A stretch of DNA of 64,000 bases, from positions 124,001-188,000 of the forward strand of contig NZ_MYFN02000004.1 of NCBI RefSeq assembly GCF_004514425.2, read 5' to 3'. The notes below the pieces were generated by a model. That model saw nothing but the letters and a program-made list of their open reading frames with translations, searched no databases and was not told where the DNA came from. A program made the position numbers and the translations under genes. Below, piece by piece: positions 1 to 7,929 of this stretch. Origin of the DNA: Shinella sumterensis. Its GTDB lineage: Bacteria > Pseudomonadota > Alphaproteobacteria > Rhizobiales > Rhizobiaceae. How positions within the stretch are numbered: the first letter of the stretch is position 1; the number at the start of each line of letters is the position of its first letter.

Positions 1-60
1 CTCATCCCCCTGCCGGAACCTTCCTCGCGCAGGCGGGGAGAAGGCGCGTGAGGGTCGAAC
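1..60. repeat. Partial GC-rich intergenic palindrome at window edge
   Basis: The first 60 bases carry the CTCATCC...GGGGAGAAGG signature that recurs near 1971, 2078, 5947 and 6016. It is cut by the window edge and is less symmetric than the others. Such CTCATCC/CTTCTCCCC palindromes are common between rhizobial genes. The frame of the downstream terminase stays open through it, so whether it is intergenic here is uncertain. Confidence 0.5.
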
Positions 61-139
61 GACGGGCGCGTCACAAGCGCTTTCGGATGCCACGAAGCGG
101 ATCGTTCTCGACAATCGACGGCGGCTCGGTGGCTGGCAT

Positions 140-1327
140 TTGACCGCGCGGCTGGCGCAGACGCCGCCTGAGGGCGACTGGCGGGTGTGGCTGCTGATGG
201 GCGGCCGCGGCTCCGGCAAGACGCGGGCCGGGGCGGAGTGGGTGCAGGATATCGCGCTCAAGCAGCCCGGCATCCGTATCGCGCTGGTGGCGGAAACGCT
301 GGGCGATGCGCGCGAAGTGATGATCGACGGCGTCTCCGGCATCTGCCGGATCGCCGGGCGCGGCAGGCCGGAATTCGAGGCCTCGCGCCGGCGGCTCGTC
401 TGGCCGAACGGCTCGATCGGGCAGATCTTCTCGTCCGAAGACCCGGAAAGCCTTCGCGGGCCGCAGTTTCATTTCGCCTGGTGCGACGAGCTCGGCAAGT
501 GGAAACACGCGCAGGAGACCTGGGACATGCTGCAATTCGGCCTGCGCCTCGGCGCGGATCCGCGCGCGCTGGTGACGACGACGCCGCGGCCGGTGCCGCT
601 GTTGCGGGCGCTTGCGGCCGATCGGGCGACGGCCGTGCAGCGCATCCGCACCGACGACAATATCGACAACCTGTCTCCCGGCTTCCTGCGCGCCATGGCC
701 GACCGTTACGGCGGCACGCGGCTCGGCCGGCAGGAGCTGGACGGCGAGCTGATCGCCGACCGCGAGGACGCGCTGTGGAGCCGCGCGCGGCTGGAGGCGA
801 TCCGCCTTCGCAACCCCGGGCCGCTGTCGCGCATCGTCGTGGCTGTCGATCCGCCGGCGACGGCGTCTACGGCCTCGGTCTGCGGCATCGTCGCGGCGGG
901 GCTCGACCAGACCGGGCGCGCCGTCGTGCTGGCCGACTGCTCGGTGACGGGCGCAAGCCCGGCGGGCTGGGCCGGTGCCGTGGTGCGCGCCTTCCGGCGC
1001 TTCGACGCCGACCGCGTCGTGGCGGAGGTGAACCAGGGCGGCGACATGGTGACGGCGATGCTGCGCAGTGTCGACGCCGACCTGCCGGTTTCGACGGTCC
1101 GGGCGACGCGCGGCAAATTCCTGCGCGCCGAGCCGGTGGCCGCCCTCTACGAACAGGGCCGTGTGGCCCATGCGACGGCCTTTGCCGAGCTGGAGGACCA
1201 GATGTGCGATTTCGGCCCGGACGGGCTGTCTTCCGGCCGCTCGCCGGACCGGCTCGATGCGCTCGTCTGGGCGCTGACGGCGCTGGTACTCGACCGGCAG
1301 GGCGAACCGCGCGTGCGGGGGATATGA
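140..1327 (+). CDS. Large terminase subunit (RcGTA g2-like DNA packaging ATPase/nuclease)
   Basis: Packages DNA into procapsids through an ATPase and an RNase H-like nuclease. Seen: Walker A GGRGSGKT at residues 21-28, Walker B-type acidic pair D116/E117 in CDELGK, and a C-terminal nuclease domain with D237 in AVDPP, an EVNQGG segment and a final DRLDALVWA motif. The only possible start in frame is TTG at 140, without a convincing ribosome site. The frame is open back to base 2 and residues just upstream (WHL before TARL) resemble family sequence, so the real N-terminus may lie further upstream or be lost. The stop overlaps the next start (ATGA). Family assignment is firm; the start is not. 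Confidence 0.9.
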   Translation: MTARLAQTPPEGDWRVWLLMGGRGSGKTRAGAEWVQDIALKQPGIRIALVAETLGDAREVMIDGVSGICRIAGRGRPEFEASRRRLVWPNGSIGQIFSSEDPESLRGPQFHFAWCDELGKWKHAQETWDMLQFGLRLGADPRALVTTTPRPVPLLRALAADRATAVQRIRTDDNIDNLSPGFLRAMADRYGGTRLGRQELDGELIADREDALWSRARLEAIRLRNPGPLSRIVVAVDPPATASTASVCGIVAAGLDQTGRAVVLADCSVTGASPAGWAGAVVRAFRRFDADRVVAEVNQGGDMVTAMLRSVDADLPVSTVRATRGKFLRAEPVAALYEQGRVAHATAFAELEDQMCDFGPDGLSSGRSPDRLDALVWALTALVLDRQGEPRVRGI

Positions 1328-1953
1328 CGATGGTAATCGATCGCAAGGGCTTTTTCGACGGCGTGCGCGGGCCGCTCTATGGCGGGCGGCTGGCGCGCGC
1401 GCAGGTGGCCGGCATGACGGCGCTCATCGACCGTTTCGAAGCGGGCGGCGAGACGTACGGCGAAACGGGCGACCGGCGTTTCCTCGCCTATATGCTGGCG
1501 ACGGCGCATCACGAGACGGGCGGGCGCATGCAGCCGGTGCGCGAGACCTTCGCGGCGAGCGACGACACCGCGATCGCCCGTCTCGACCGGGCCTTTGCCG
1601 AGGGCCACCTGCCGCAGGTCTCCGCGCCCTACTGGCGGCGCGACGCCGACGGGAGGACCTGGCTCGGGCGCGGGCTGGTCCAGATCACGCACCGGCGCAA
1701 CTACGAGCGGCTGTCATCGCTGATCGGCGTCGATCTCGTGCAGCGCCCCGAGCGGGCGATGGAGATGGCGGTGTCGGTGGAAATCCTCGTCGTCGGCATG
1801 CTGCGCGGAGCCTTCACCGGCCGGCGGCTGGCCGACTGTTTTTCACCCGGCCGCGCCGACTGGATCGGCGCGCGGCGCATCATCAACGGACTGGACCGCG
1901 CCGAGCGCGTGGCGGGGTACGGGCGGGCGTTTTTCGCCGCGCTGGGCGGGTAG
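1324..1953 (+). CDS. GH19-like lysozyme/chitinase-fold endolysin
   Basis: A 209-residue protein with the hallmarks of glycoside hydrolase family 19: HHETGG at residues 62-67 (E64 the likely catalytic acid) and GRGLVQITHRRNY at 115-127, matching the family's GRG-QLT/QIT signature. No signal peptide is visible, so release would need a holin or similar. It starts four bases inside the terminase stop, so it is translationally coupled to packaging. The related chitinases act on GlcNAc polymers; within a phage-like operon peptidoglycan is the likelier substrate (inference). RcGTA of Rhodobacter keeps its endolysin outside the structural cluster, so the position between terminase and portal is notable. 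Confidence 0.75.
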   Translation: MTMVIDRKGFFDGVRGPLYGGRLARAQVAGMTALIDRFEAGGETYGETGDRRFLAYMLATAHHETGGRMQPVRETFAASDDTAIARLDRAFAEGHLPQVSAPYWRRDADGRTWLGRGLVQITHRRNYERLSSLIGVDLVQRPERAMEMAVSVEILVVGMLRGAFTGRRLADCFSPGRADWIGARRIINGLDRAERVAGYGRAFFAALGG

Positions 1954-1970
1954 GCGGCGGCGGTACTGCC

Positions 1971-2022
1971 CCCCTCATCCGGCTGCCGCCACCTTCTCCC
2001 CGACGGGGAGAAGGGGATTGGG
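1971..2022. repeat. GC-rich palindrome of the CTCATCC/CTTCTCCCC class
   Basis: CCTTCTCCCCG (1992-2002) and CGGGGAGAAGG (2004-2014) are perfect 11-base arms around one base, preceded by CCCCTCATCCGGCTGCCGCC. It lies between the lysin and portal genes inside the operon. Confidence 0.75.
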
Positions 2023-2077
2023 GGACCGTTTCCCGGAGAAACCGCCTTCAATGGCGAGGAAACCGTCTCAACCTGCT

Positions 2078-2122
2078 CCTTCGCCCCGCTTGCGGGGGGA
2101 AGGTCCCGGCAGGGGATGAGGG
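2078..2122. repeat. GC-rich palindrome, mirrored orientation
   Basis: CCTTCGCCCCGC, TT, GCGGGGGGAAGG forms a stem with one mismatch, followed by GGGATGAGGGG, the complement of the CCCCTCATCC flank seen at 1971. The two copies are thus opposed and about 60 bases apart, so the intervening RNA could fold into a larger structure ahead of the portal gene. Confidence 0.7.
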
Positions 2123-2167
2123 GCGCTTCCCTGCACGAACCGCATCTTGCAACGAACCGAGGGCATC

Positions 2168-3322
2168 ATGAAACTGCCATCCATTTTCTCCCGACGGCGC
2201 GCGGCGCCGGCGGAAACCAAGGCGTCGGGCTTCTTCACGCTGACGGCCGAGGGGCGGGCGCACTGGTCGAGCCGGTCCTATGCCTCGCTGTCGCGCGAGG
2301 GCTTCATGAAGAACCCGATCGCGCATCGGGCGGTGCGGATGATCGCGGAGGCCGCCGCCTCGGTGCCCTGGCTTGCCTATGAGGGCGAGAGCGAGCGGCC
2401 GGGCGACGGGCGTCTTGCGCTGCTGTCCCGGCCGAACGGGCGCATGGCGGGCACGGATTTTTTCGAGACGCTCTACGGGCATCTGCTGCTTGCCGGCAAT
2501 GCCTTCGTCGAGGGCGTGCGGGTGGGCGACGAGTTGCGCGAACTGCACCTCCTGCGGCCCGACCGGGTGCGCATCGTCGAGGGGCGCGACGGCTGGCCGG
2601 AAGCCTATGAATACCGCACCGGCAACCATGTGCGCCGGCACCGCGCGGGCGACGGGGCGGCGGGCGAGGGGCAGGCGATCCTGCATCTGCGGCTGTTTCA
2701 CCCGCTCGACGACCAGCTCGGCTTCGCACCGCTCGAGGCCGCCTCCATGGCGCTCGATCTCTCCAATGCCGCGGCGATCTGGAACAAGGCGCTGCTCGAC
2801 AATTCGGCGCGTCCCTCCGGTGCGCTCGTCTACCAGCCCAAGGAGGGCGGCAATCTTTCGCCCGACCAGTATGCGCGGCTGAAGAGCGAACTGGAGGACG
2901 GCTATTCGGGCGCGGCGCGTGCCGGGCGGCCGATGCTGCTGGAAGGCGGGCTCGACTGGAAGGCGATGGGGCTTTCGCCGCGCGAGATGGATTTCGTGGA
3001 GGCCAAGAACGGTGCGGCGCGCGACATCGCGCTCGCCTTCGGCGTGCCGCCCATGCTGATCGGCGTGCCCGGCGATGCGACCTACGCCAACTACCAGGAG
3101 GCCAACCGCGCCTTCTGGCGGCTGACGGTGCTGCCGCTGGTGAGCCGCACCGCCGCCGCCTTCGCCAACTGGTTCTCCGAGGAAGGCGAGGCCGCGCTAC
3201 GGCTGGTGCCGGACCTCGATCAGGTGAGCGGCCTGGCGGCCGAACGCTCCGAACTGTGGGCGCGCGTGGGAGCGGCCGGTTTCCTGACGGACGAGGAGAA
3301 ACGGCGGGCGGTGGGGTATTGA
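2168..3322 (+). CDS. Portal protein, HK97 family (RcGTA g3-like)
   Basis: 384 residues. Forms the dodecameric portal ring at the capsid vertex through which DNA passes. The N-terminal part (GFMKNPIAHRAVRMIAEAA) and the C-terminal segment with FGVPPMLIGVPGDATYANYQEA are typical of Phage_portal/HK97 portals. ATG 2168 is chosen because it gives the usual short basic lead (MKLPSIFSRRR); an in-frame ATG at 2147 would add seven residues. It sits after the terminase/lysin pair and before the gp3.5-like gene, as in RcGTA clusters. Confidence 0.92.
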   Translation: MKLPSIFSRRRAAPAETKASGFFTLTAEGRAHWSSRSYASLSREGFMKNPIAHRAVRMIAEAAASVPWLAYEGESERPGDGRLALLSRPNGRMAGTDFFETLYGHLLLAGNAFVEGVRVGDELRELHLLRPDRVRIVEGRDGWPEAYEYRTGNHVRRHRAGDGAAGEGQAILHLRLFHPLDDQLGFAPLEAASMALDLSNAAAIWNKALLDNSARPSGALVYQPKEGGNLSPDQYARLKSELEDGYSGAARAGRPMLLEGGLDWKAMGLSPREMDFVEAKNGAARDIALAFGVPPMLIGVPGDATYANYQEANRAFWRLTVLPLVSRTAAAFANWFSEEGEAALRLVPDLDQVSGLAAERSELWARVGAAGFLTDEEKRRAVGY

Positions 3323-3664
3323 GGGGCGATGGGGCTGCCCTGTGATCGCTTGCGAGAGAGGTGCGGACGCGAAGAAGCGGTGGGCGGTGAGGTTTGAGGG
3401 TGCGGTGCACCCCCCTCTGCCCGGCAGGGCAGAGGGGGTGATCCTCCGAAAGCGCTCTAAAAATCAGTACGTTGCCCGCGGGACCTGAATCGTTTTGCCG
3501 CCATCCGGATTCAACATCTGAACGCGTTGAATCGGATTTCGAGGAAAGCGCACCAAGGGATTCAAAAGACTCAGCGTTCGCCGCGCCCGCTGCAGAGAAG
3601 CCGGCGTGTTCTCGGCCATTTGGCCGATGCTTCTGGATTTCAGAATAATCTGAAAGGCTTAACA
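3323..3664. other. Gene-free stretch with hairpins between portal and gp3.5
   Basis: No convincing gene. It holds a GC hairpin (CCCCCTCTGCCC / GGGCAGAGGGGG, about 3410-3440) and the dyad GATTCAAC (3508-3515) / GTTGAATC (3526-3533). The text around 3448 (GAAAGCGCTCTA) resembles a repeated palindrome frequent in rhizobial intergenic DNA, recalled from memory. The hairpin may attenuate transcription between the two parts of the cluster, but no T-run follows it. Confidence 0.5.
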
Positions 3665-3973
3665 ATGGCTGACTTCGGAAACGACGGCGGGCTGTGGACG
3701 GCCCGCCTGGTCGGGGCGTCGGCGGGTGCCGCCGTCTCGTTGATCTACCTGCTGCCCAAAAGCCGTCGCGAGGCGGCGTGCCGGTTCTTCACCGGCCTTG
3801 CCTGCGGGCTCGTCTTCGGCGGTCCGGCCGGGCTGTGGATTGCCGTCCGCCTCGGCATCGCGAGCTATCTCGGGCCGGTGGAGGTGCTGTTGACCGGATC
3901 GGCTGCGGCAAGCCTCTCGGCCTGGTGGGGCCTCGGCGTCCTGGCGCGGGCGGCGGAGCGGATGAGGCAGTGA
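3665..3973 (+). CDS. gp3.5-like small membrane protein (DUF6107 type)
   Basis: 102 residues with hydrophobic segments near residues 12-26, 35-58 and 67-88, so predicted integral to the inner membrane. Position between portal and prohead protease and overall size match the g3.5 gene of RcGTA-like clusters, whose role I do not know. ATG 3665 has a GAAAGG ribosome site about nine bases upstream. The stop is directly followed by an opposed array of 7-base repeats. Function unknown. Confidence 0.75.
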   Translation: MADFGNDGGLWTARLVGASAGAAVSLIYLLPKSRREAACRFFTGLACGLVFGGPAGLWIAVRLGIASYLGPVEVLLTGSAAASLSAWWGLGVLARAAERMRQ

Positions 3974-4074
3974 GGGAGCGAATAGCGAATGGCGAATAGC
4001 GAATAGGGGCCGGCAGGCGATGACCGGTCCGCCCCCCAATTCGCTACTCCCAATTCGCTATTCGCCCTTTCCCA
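3974..4074. repeat. Opposed 7-base repeat arrays (AGCGAAT element)
   Basis: The left arm has four tandem heptamers: AGCGAAT (3977-3983), AGCGAAT, GGCGAAT, AGCGAAT (ending 4004), then AGGGG. The right arm (4032-4067) is a degenerate reverse complement built of ATTCGCT units. The two arms can pair over roughly 30 bases around a loop of about 25. It fills nearly the whole gap between the gp3.5-like and protease genes. Confidence 0.85.
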
Positions 4075-4095
4075 ATCCAAACATCGGAGCAACCC

Positions 4096-4653
4096 ATGAC
4101 AACCGACGACCTGCCGGTCTGGCGGACGAAGAAGTATGCCGATCTGACACTGGCCGGGGTTTCCGGCGACGGGGCGTTTTCGGGCTATGCGAGCCTGTTC
4201 GGCGAGGTGGACCTGGGCAAGGACGCGATTGCGCCCGGCGCCTTCGTGCAATCGCTCGCCAAGCGCGGCGCTTCGGGCGTGCGCATGCTCTTCCAGCACG
4301 ATCCGGCCGAGCCCATCGGGCGCTGGCGCACCATCCGCGAGGACGAGCGCGGGCTTTACGTCGAGGGCGTGCTGTCGCCCGGCGTGGCGCGGGCCCGCGA
4401 GGTGCTGAACCTCATGAAGTCGGGCGCGCTCGACGGCCTTTCCATCGGTTTCCAGACGGTGCGCTCCCGGACCGACCGCTCGAGCGGCGTGCGGCGCATC
4501 CTGGAGGCCGATCTCTGGGAAATCTCGATCGTCACCTTTCCCATGCTGCCTTCGGCGCGGGTGTCGAACGTGAAGAATGCGCGGTGGTTCCGCGACAAGG
4601 AAACGGAGCTCGTGCGCACCATGCGCCGGGCGGCCCGGATGATGCAACGCTAA
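4096..4653 (+). CDS. HK97-family prohead protease (RcGTA g4-like)
   Basis: 185 residues; a serine protease that matures the procapsid by cutting off the capsid protein's scaffolding domain. Seen: catalytic His68 in the FQHDP motif and the nucleophile Ser116 in LDGLSIGF, the spacing expected for peptidase family S78/U35. It lies immediately upstream of the capsid gene, its substrate. The ATG at 4096 follows CGGAGCAACCC, a good ribosome site. Confidence 0.93.
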   Translation: MTTDDLPVWRTKKYADLTLAGVSGDGAFSGYASLFGEVDLGKDAIAPGAFVQSLAKRGASGVRMLFQHDPAEPIGRWRTIREDERGLYVEGVLSPGVARAREVLNLMKSGALDGLSIGFQTVRSRTDRSSGVRRILEADLWEISIVTFPMLPSARVSNVKNARWFRDKETELVRTMRRAARMMQR

Positions 4654-4670
4654 CAGGAGCACAGCACGAC

Positions 4671-5921
4671 ATGACGCAGACACCGAAGACCGCGCCGGAA
4701 ATCAAGGCCGTGCCGGAAACCATGACCGCCGCCTTCGACGACTTCATGGAGGCCTTCGAATCCTTCAAGGAGACCAACGACCGAAGGCTCGGCGAGATCG
4801 AGCAGAAACTGACCGCCGACGTGGTGACCCGCGAGAAGGTAGACCGCATCAACCGCGCCATGGACGACCACAAGCGCGTGCTCGACCAGCTGGCGCTGAA
4901 GAAGGCGCGGCCGGCGCTTGGCGGCATCGGCGCCGTCAGCCTGGAAGCGGCCGAGCACAAGGCGGCGTTCTCCGCCTATATGCGCCGCGGTGACGAAAGC
5001 GCCCTGCGCGCGCTGGACGAAAAGGCCATGTCGGTCGGCTCGGCGGCGGACGGTGGCTATCTCGTGCCGCCGGAAACCGACACCGAAATCGGCCGCCGGC
5101 TTTCCGCGGCATCGCCGATCCGGGCGCTCGCCACGGTGCGCCAGGTTTCGGGCGCGGTGCTGAAGAAGCCGTTTGCCACATCGGGCATGGCCTCCGGCTG
5201 GGTGTCCGAAACGGCCTCGCGGCCGCAGACCGGCACGGCGCAGCTTGCCGAACTCTCCTTCCCGACCATGGAACTCTACGCCATGCCGGCGGCGACGGCG
5301 GCCCTGCTCGACGATGCGGCGGTGGACGTGGAAAGCTGGATCGCGTCGGAGGTGGACATCGTCTTCGGCGAGCAGGAGGGCACCGCCTTCGTTTCCGGCG
5401 ACGGCACCAACAAGCCGAAGGGTTTCCTCAGCTACACCAATGTGGCGGATGCCGCCTGGAGCTGGGGCAATATCGGCTATATCGCCACGGGGGCGGCCGG
5501 CGCCTTCAAGGCGAGCGGCCCGTCCGACACGCTGATCGACACGATCTATGCGCTGAAGGCGGGGCACCGGCAGAATGCCAGCTTCGTGATGAACCGCAAG
5601 ACGCAAGCGGCGATCCGCAAGTTCAAGGATGCCGACGGCAACTATCTGTGGCGCCCGCCGGCAACGCCGGGCCAGGCCGCCTCGCTGATGGGCTTCGCCA
5701 TCGCCGAGGCCGAGGACATGCCCGACGTGGCGGCCGACAGCTTCGCCATCGCCTTCGGCGATTTCCGTGCCGGCTATCTCGTCGTCGACCGCACGGGCGT
5801 GCGCGTGCTGCGCGATCCCTATTCGGCCAAGCCCTATGTGCTGTTCTACACGACCAAGCGCGTGGGCGGCGGCGTGCAGAACTTCGAGGCGATCAAGCTG
5901 GTGAAGTTCGCGGCGAGCTGA
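4671..5921 (+). CDS. Major capsid protein, HK97 fold (RcGTA g5-like)
   Basis: 416 residues. An N-terminal charged, helical region (about residues 1-100) is the predicted scaffolding segment removed by the protease. The HK97-fold core then starts near residue 120 (SVGSAADGGYLVPPE is the classic lead-in). ATG 4671 is preceded by AGGAGC at 4655-4660. The alternative, a much longer frame starting upstream at 4020, is a read-through of the protease region and is rejected. Confidence 0.95.
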   Translation: MTQTPKTAPEIKAVPETMTAAFDDFMEAFESFKETNDRRLGEIEQKLTADVVTREKVDRINRAMDDHKRVLDQLALKKARPALGGIGAVSLEAAEHKAAFSAYMRRGDESALRALDEKAMSVGSAADGGYLVPPETDTEIGRRLSAASPIRALATVRQVSGAVLKKPFATSGMASGWVSETASRPQTGTAQLAELSFPTMELYAMPAATAALLDDAAVDVESWIASEVDIVFGEQEGTAFVSGDGTNKPKGFLSYTNVADAAWSWGNIGYIATGAAGAFKASGPSDTLIDTIYALKAGHRQNASFVMNRKTQAAIRKFKDADGNYLWRPPATPGQAASLMGFAIAEAEDMPDVAADSFAIAFGDFRAGYLVVDRTGVRVLRDPYSAKPYVLFYTTKRVGGGVQNFEAIKLVKFAAS

Positions 5922-5946
5922 GGCTGCGGCCGCCAGCTTTTCCGCT

Positions 5947-5972
5947 CCCTCTCCCCGCTTGCGGGGAGAGGG
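5947..5972. repeat. Perfect 12-base-arm palindrome after the capsid gene
   Basis: CCCTCTCCCCGC (5947-5958), TT, GCGGGGAGAGGG (5961-5972). It sits about 25 bases after the capsid stop, a natural place for an mRNA-stabilising or attenuating hairpin. No T-run follows. Confidence 0.8.
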
Positions 5973-6015
5973 TTGGGTGAGGGGCGATCCGGCTTGGGAC
6001 CTGCCGTGGATTGCC

Positions 6016-6075
6016 CCTCATCCGGCTGCCGCCACCTTCTCCTCGCAAGCGGGGCGAAGGGGTTATGGGGCGCCG
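6016..6075. repeat. Degenerate CTCATCC/CTTCTCC palindrome
   Basis: CCCCTCATCCGGCTGCCGCC is repeated here exactly as at 1972, followed by an imperfect stem (CCTTCTCCTCGC, AA, GCGGGGCGAAGG). It lies between the capsid and adaptor genes; the remaining bases up to 6189 hold nothing recognisable. Confidence 0.7.
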
Positions 6076-6189
6076 CTTTCCTTCCTGCAATTTCCCTCGC
6101 ACCGGCGGTCGTCCCCTGCCGCCGGCGCCGGCGGGCGCGGTTCTTCCTCCCGGCCGCGCCCGCATCCCTTTCATCGCAAGAGGACGACC

Positions 6190-6759
6190 ATGACCATAAC
6201 CGAACTTCTGCCGCCTGCTGTCGAGCCGATCACGCTCGCCGAGGCGAAGGCGCATCTGCGCCTGGAGACCGGCGACGAGGATGCGCTGCTTGCAGCACTC
6301 ATCCGCACCGCCCGCGACCATCTGGAAAGCGAGACGGGGCTCTGCCTCATCACGCGGACGCTGAGGCTTTATCTTGACGACTGGCCGGACGGACAGGTGA
6401 TTCAGATTGCCAGAGGGCCGGTGCAAACCGTTGAAACCGTGACGGTTTACGATGAGCTGGGCGACCCGGTGGAGGTGGCGCTTGCAGGCGCCGTGCTCGA
6501 CGGCACCGCCCGGCCGGCGCGGCTCCTCCTGCCGGACCGTCCGGAAACCAGGCGCGCGCTGAACGGCATCGAGATCGATTTCACCGCCGGCTTCGGTGAG
6601 AGCGGCGCTGATGTGCCCGATACGCTGAAGCGGGCGCTGCTGCTGCATGTGGCCACGATGTTCGAGCTGCGCGGCGTCGTCTCGCTGGACGACCAGCCGG
6701 GCGCGGTGCCGCAGGGCTACGACCGGCTCGTCGCACCCCATCGCCTGCGGAGGCTGTGA
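6190..6759 (+). CDS. Head-tail adaptor (phage gp6-like connector, RcGTA g6-like)
   Basis: 189 residues. Such proteins form the ring below the portal that joins head and tail. The N-terminus (PITLAEAKAHLRLETGDEDALL, then ARDHLESETG) is the characteristic start of the head-tail connector/gp6 family. ATG 6190 has AAGAGGACG upstream; a frame extending back to 5959 runs through the palindromes and is not coding. The stop overlaps the next start (TGATG). Confidence 0.9.
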   Translation: MTITELLPPAVEPITLAEAKAHLRLETGDEDALLAALIRTARDHLESETGLCLITRTLRLYLDDWPDGQVIQIARGPVQTVETVTVYDELGDPVEVALAGAVLDGTARPARLLLPDRPETRRALNGIEIDFTAGFGESGADVPDTLKRALLLHVATMFELRGVVSLDDQPGAVPQGYDRLVAPHRLRRL

Positions 6760-7091
6760 TGACGAAACCCATCGACCCCGGCGCGCTGAGCGTGCGGCTG
6801 GTGCTGGAGCACCCGGTCGAGACGCCGGACGGGCAGGGCGGCGTGGAAACCGGGTTCGCGGCGCTCGCGACGCTCTGGGCGCGCATCGAGCCGGTATCGG
6901 CCGGCGCCGGCGAGGCGGCCGGCGCGCTGCAACGGCGGGTGACGCACCGGATCTGGCTGCGCGCGCGCGGCGATCTCGACGGCGGCATGCGGCTGCGCAA
7001 GGGCGCGCGCATCTTCGCGCTCGTCGCCTTCCGCGACCCGGACGAAACGGCGCGCTACACGCTCTGCGACTGCGAGGAGATGAGCCCATGA
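6759..7091 (+). CDS. Head closure protein / stopper (SPP1 gp16-like, RcGTA g7-like)
   Basis: 110 residues. Resembles the phage head-tail adaptor family: beta-rich, with TPDGQGGVETGFAALATLWARIEP near the N-terminus, the usual lead of these proteins. It plugs the head after DNA filling. ATG 6759 overlaps the preceding stop; GTG 6756 is possible. It overlaps the next gene by four bases. Confidence 0.85.
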   Translation: MTKPIDPGALSVRLVLEHPVETPDGQGGVETGFAALATLWARIEPVSAGAGEAAGALQRRVTHRIWLRARGDLDGGMRLRKGARIFALVAFRDPDETARYTLCDCEEMSP

Positions 7092-7495
7092 GCGCGGCAT
7101 CGGCCCTGCAGAAGGCGATCTTCGGACGGCTTTCCGCCGATGCGGCGCTGACGGCGCTCGTCGGCCCCGGCGGCATTACAGATCGCCGGCTTTCGCAGCC
7201 GGCGGCGCCGCTTCTGGTGATCGCCGGCATCGACAGCGTCGATCATTCGACGGCGAGCGAGCCGGGCGAGCAGCACACGGTGCTGCTGGAGGCCTGGAGC
7301 GAGGCGGCGGGCCACAAGACGGTGCAGGCCATCGCGGCGGCGGTTCGCGCGGCCCTGCACGATGCGGCGCTCACACTGGACGGCCATCACCTCGTCTTCC
7401 TGCTGCACCTCGACACGCAGCTGCGGCGGGACGGCAAGTCGCGCTTCCACCGTGCCGAAATGCGCTTTCGGGCCGTGACGGAGCCCGTTCTCTAA
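7088..7495 (+). CDS. Tail terminator (DUF3168, RcGTA g8-like)
   Basis: 135 residues. Family proteins cap the tail tube and join it to the stopper. Seen: the N-terminal LQKAIFGRLSADAAL segment and central HTVLLEAWSEAAGHKTVQAIAAAVR are typical of DUF3168. The ATGA overlap with the upstream gene implies coupled translation. Order and size agree with RcGTA g8. Confidence 0.88.
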   Translation: MSAASALQKAIFGRLSADAALTALVGPGGITDRRLSQPAAPLLVIAGIDSVDHSTASEPGEQHTVLLEAWSEAAGHKTVQAIAAAVRAALHDAALTLDGHHLVFLLHLDTQLRRDGKSRFHRAEMRFRAVTEPVL

Positions 7496-7521
7496 CAACG
7501 TTTCACGGAAAGGATCGGGCC

Positions 7522-7929
7522 ATGGTGGCACAGAAGGGGCGGGATCTGCTGCTCAAAGTCGATAACGGGACGGGCTTTGCGACGGTTGCCGGGCTGCGCT
7601 CCAAGCGGCTGTCGTTCAACACGCAGCTCGTCGATGTGACGGACGCCGAATCGGCGGGACGCTGGCGGGAACTGCTGGGCGGGGCGGGTGTGCAGCGCGC
7701 GGCCATCTCCGGCAGCGGCATCTTCAAGGACCAGGCATCGGACGCGCTGGTGCGCTCGCTGTTCTTTGCCGGCACGATCATGCCGTGGCAGGTGGTGATC
7801 CCGGATTTCGGCAAGGTCTCCGGCGCCTTCCAGATCGCGGCGCTGGAATATTCCGGCGCGCATGACGGTGAGGTGGTCTTCGAGATCGCGCTGGAATCCG
7901 CGGGACAACTGACCTTCGAGGCGGTGTGA
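7522..7929 (+). CDS. Tail tube protein (TP901-1 major tail family, RcGTA g9-like)
   Basis: 135 residues. Stacked rings of this protein form the tail tube. The start KGRDLLLKVDNGTGFATVAGLRS and the VDVTDAESAGRWRELLGGAGV stretch are typical of TP901-1-type tail proteins in GTA clusters. ATG 7522 has GGAAAGGA upstream, one of the clearest ribosome sites in the cluster, fitting a protein needed in high copy. Confidence 0.9.
   Translation: MVAQKGRDLLLKVDNGTGFATVAGLRSKRLSFNTQLVDVTDAESAGRWRELLGGAGVQRAAISGSGIFKDQASDALVRSLFFAGTIMPWQVVIPDFGKVSGAFQIAALEYSGAHDGEVVFEIALESAGQLTFEAV

Noticed and set aside
187-1953. A 588-codon frame spanning the terminase and lysin genes
   Set aside because: Its first two thirds are a shifted reading of the terminase gene, rich in Ala/Arg/Gly with no motifs; the genuine gene in this frame starts at 1324.
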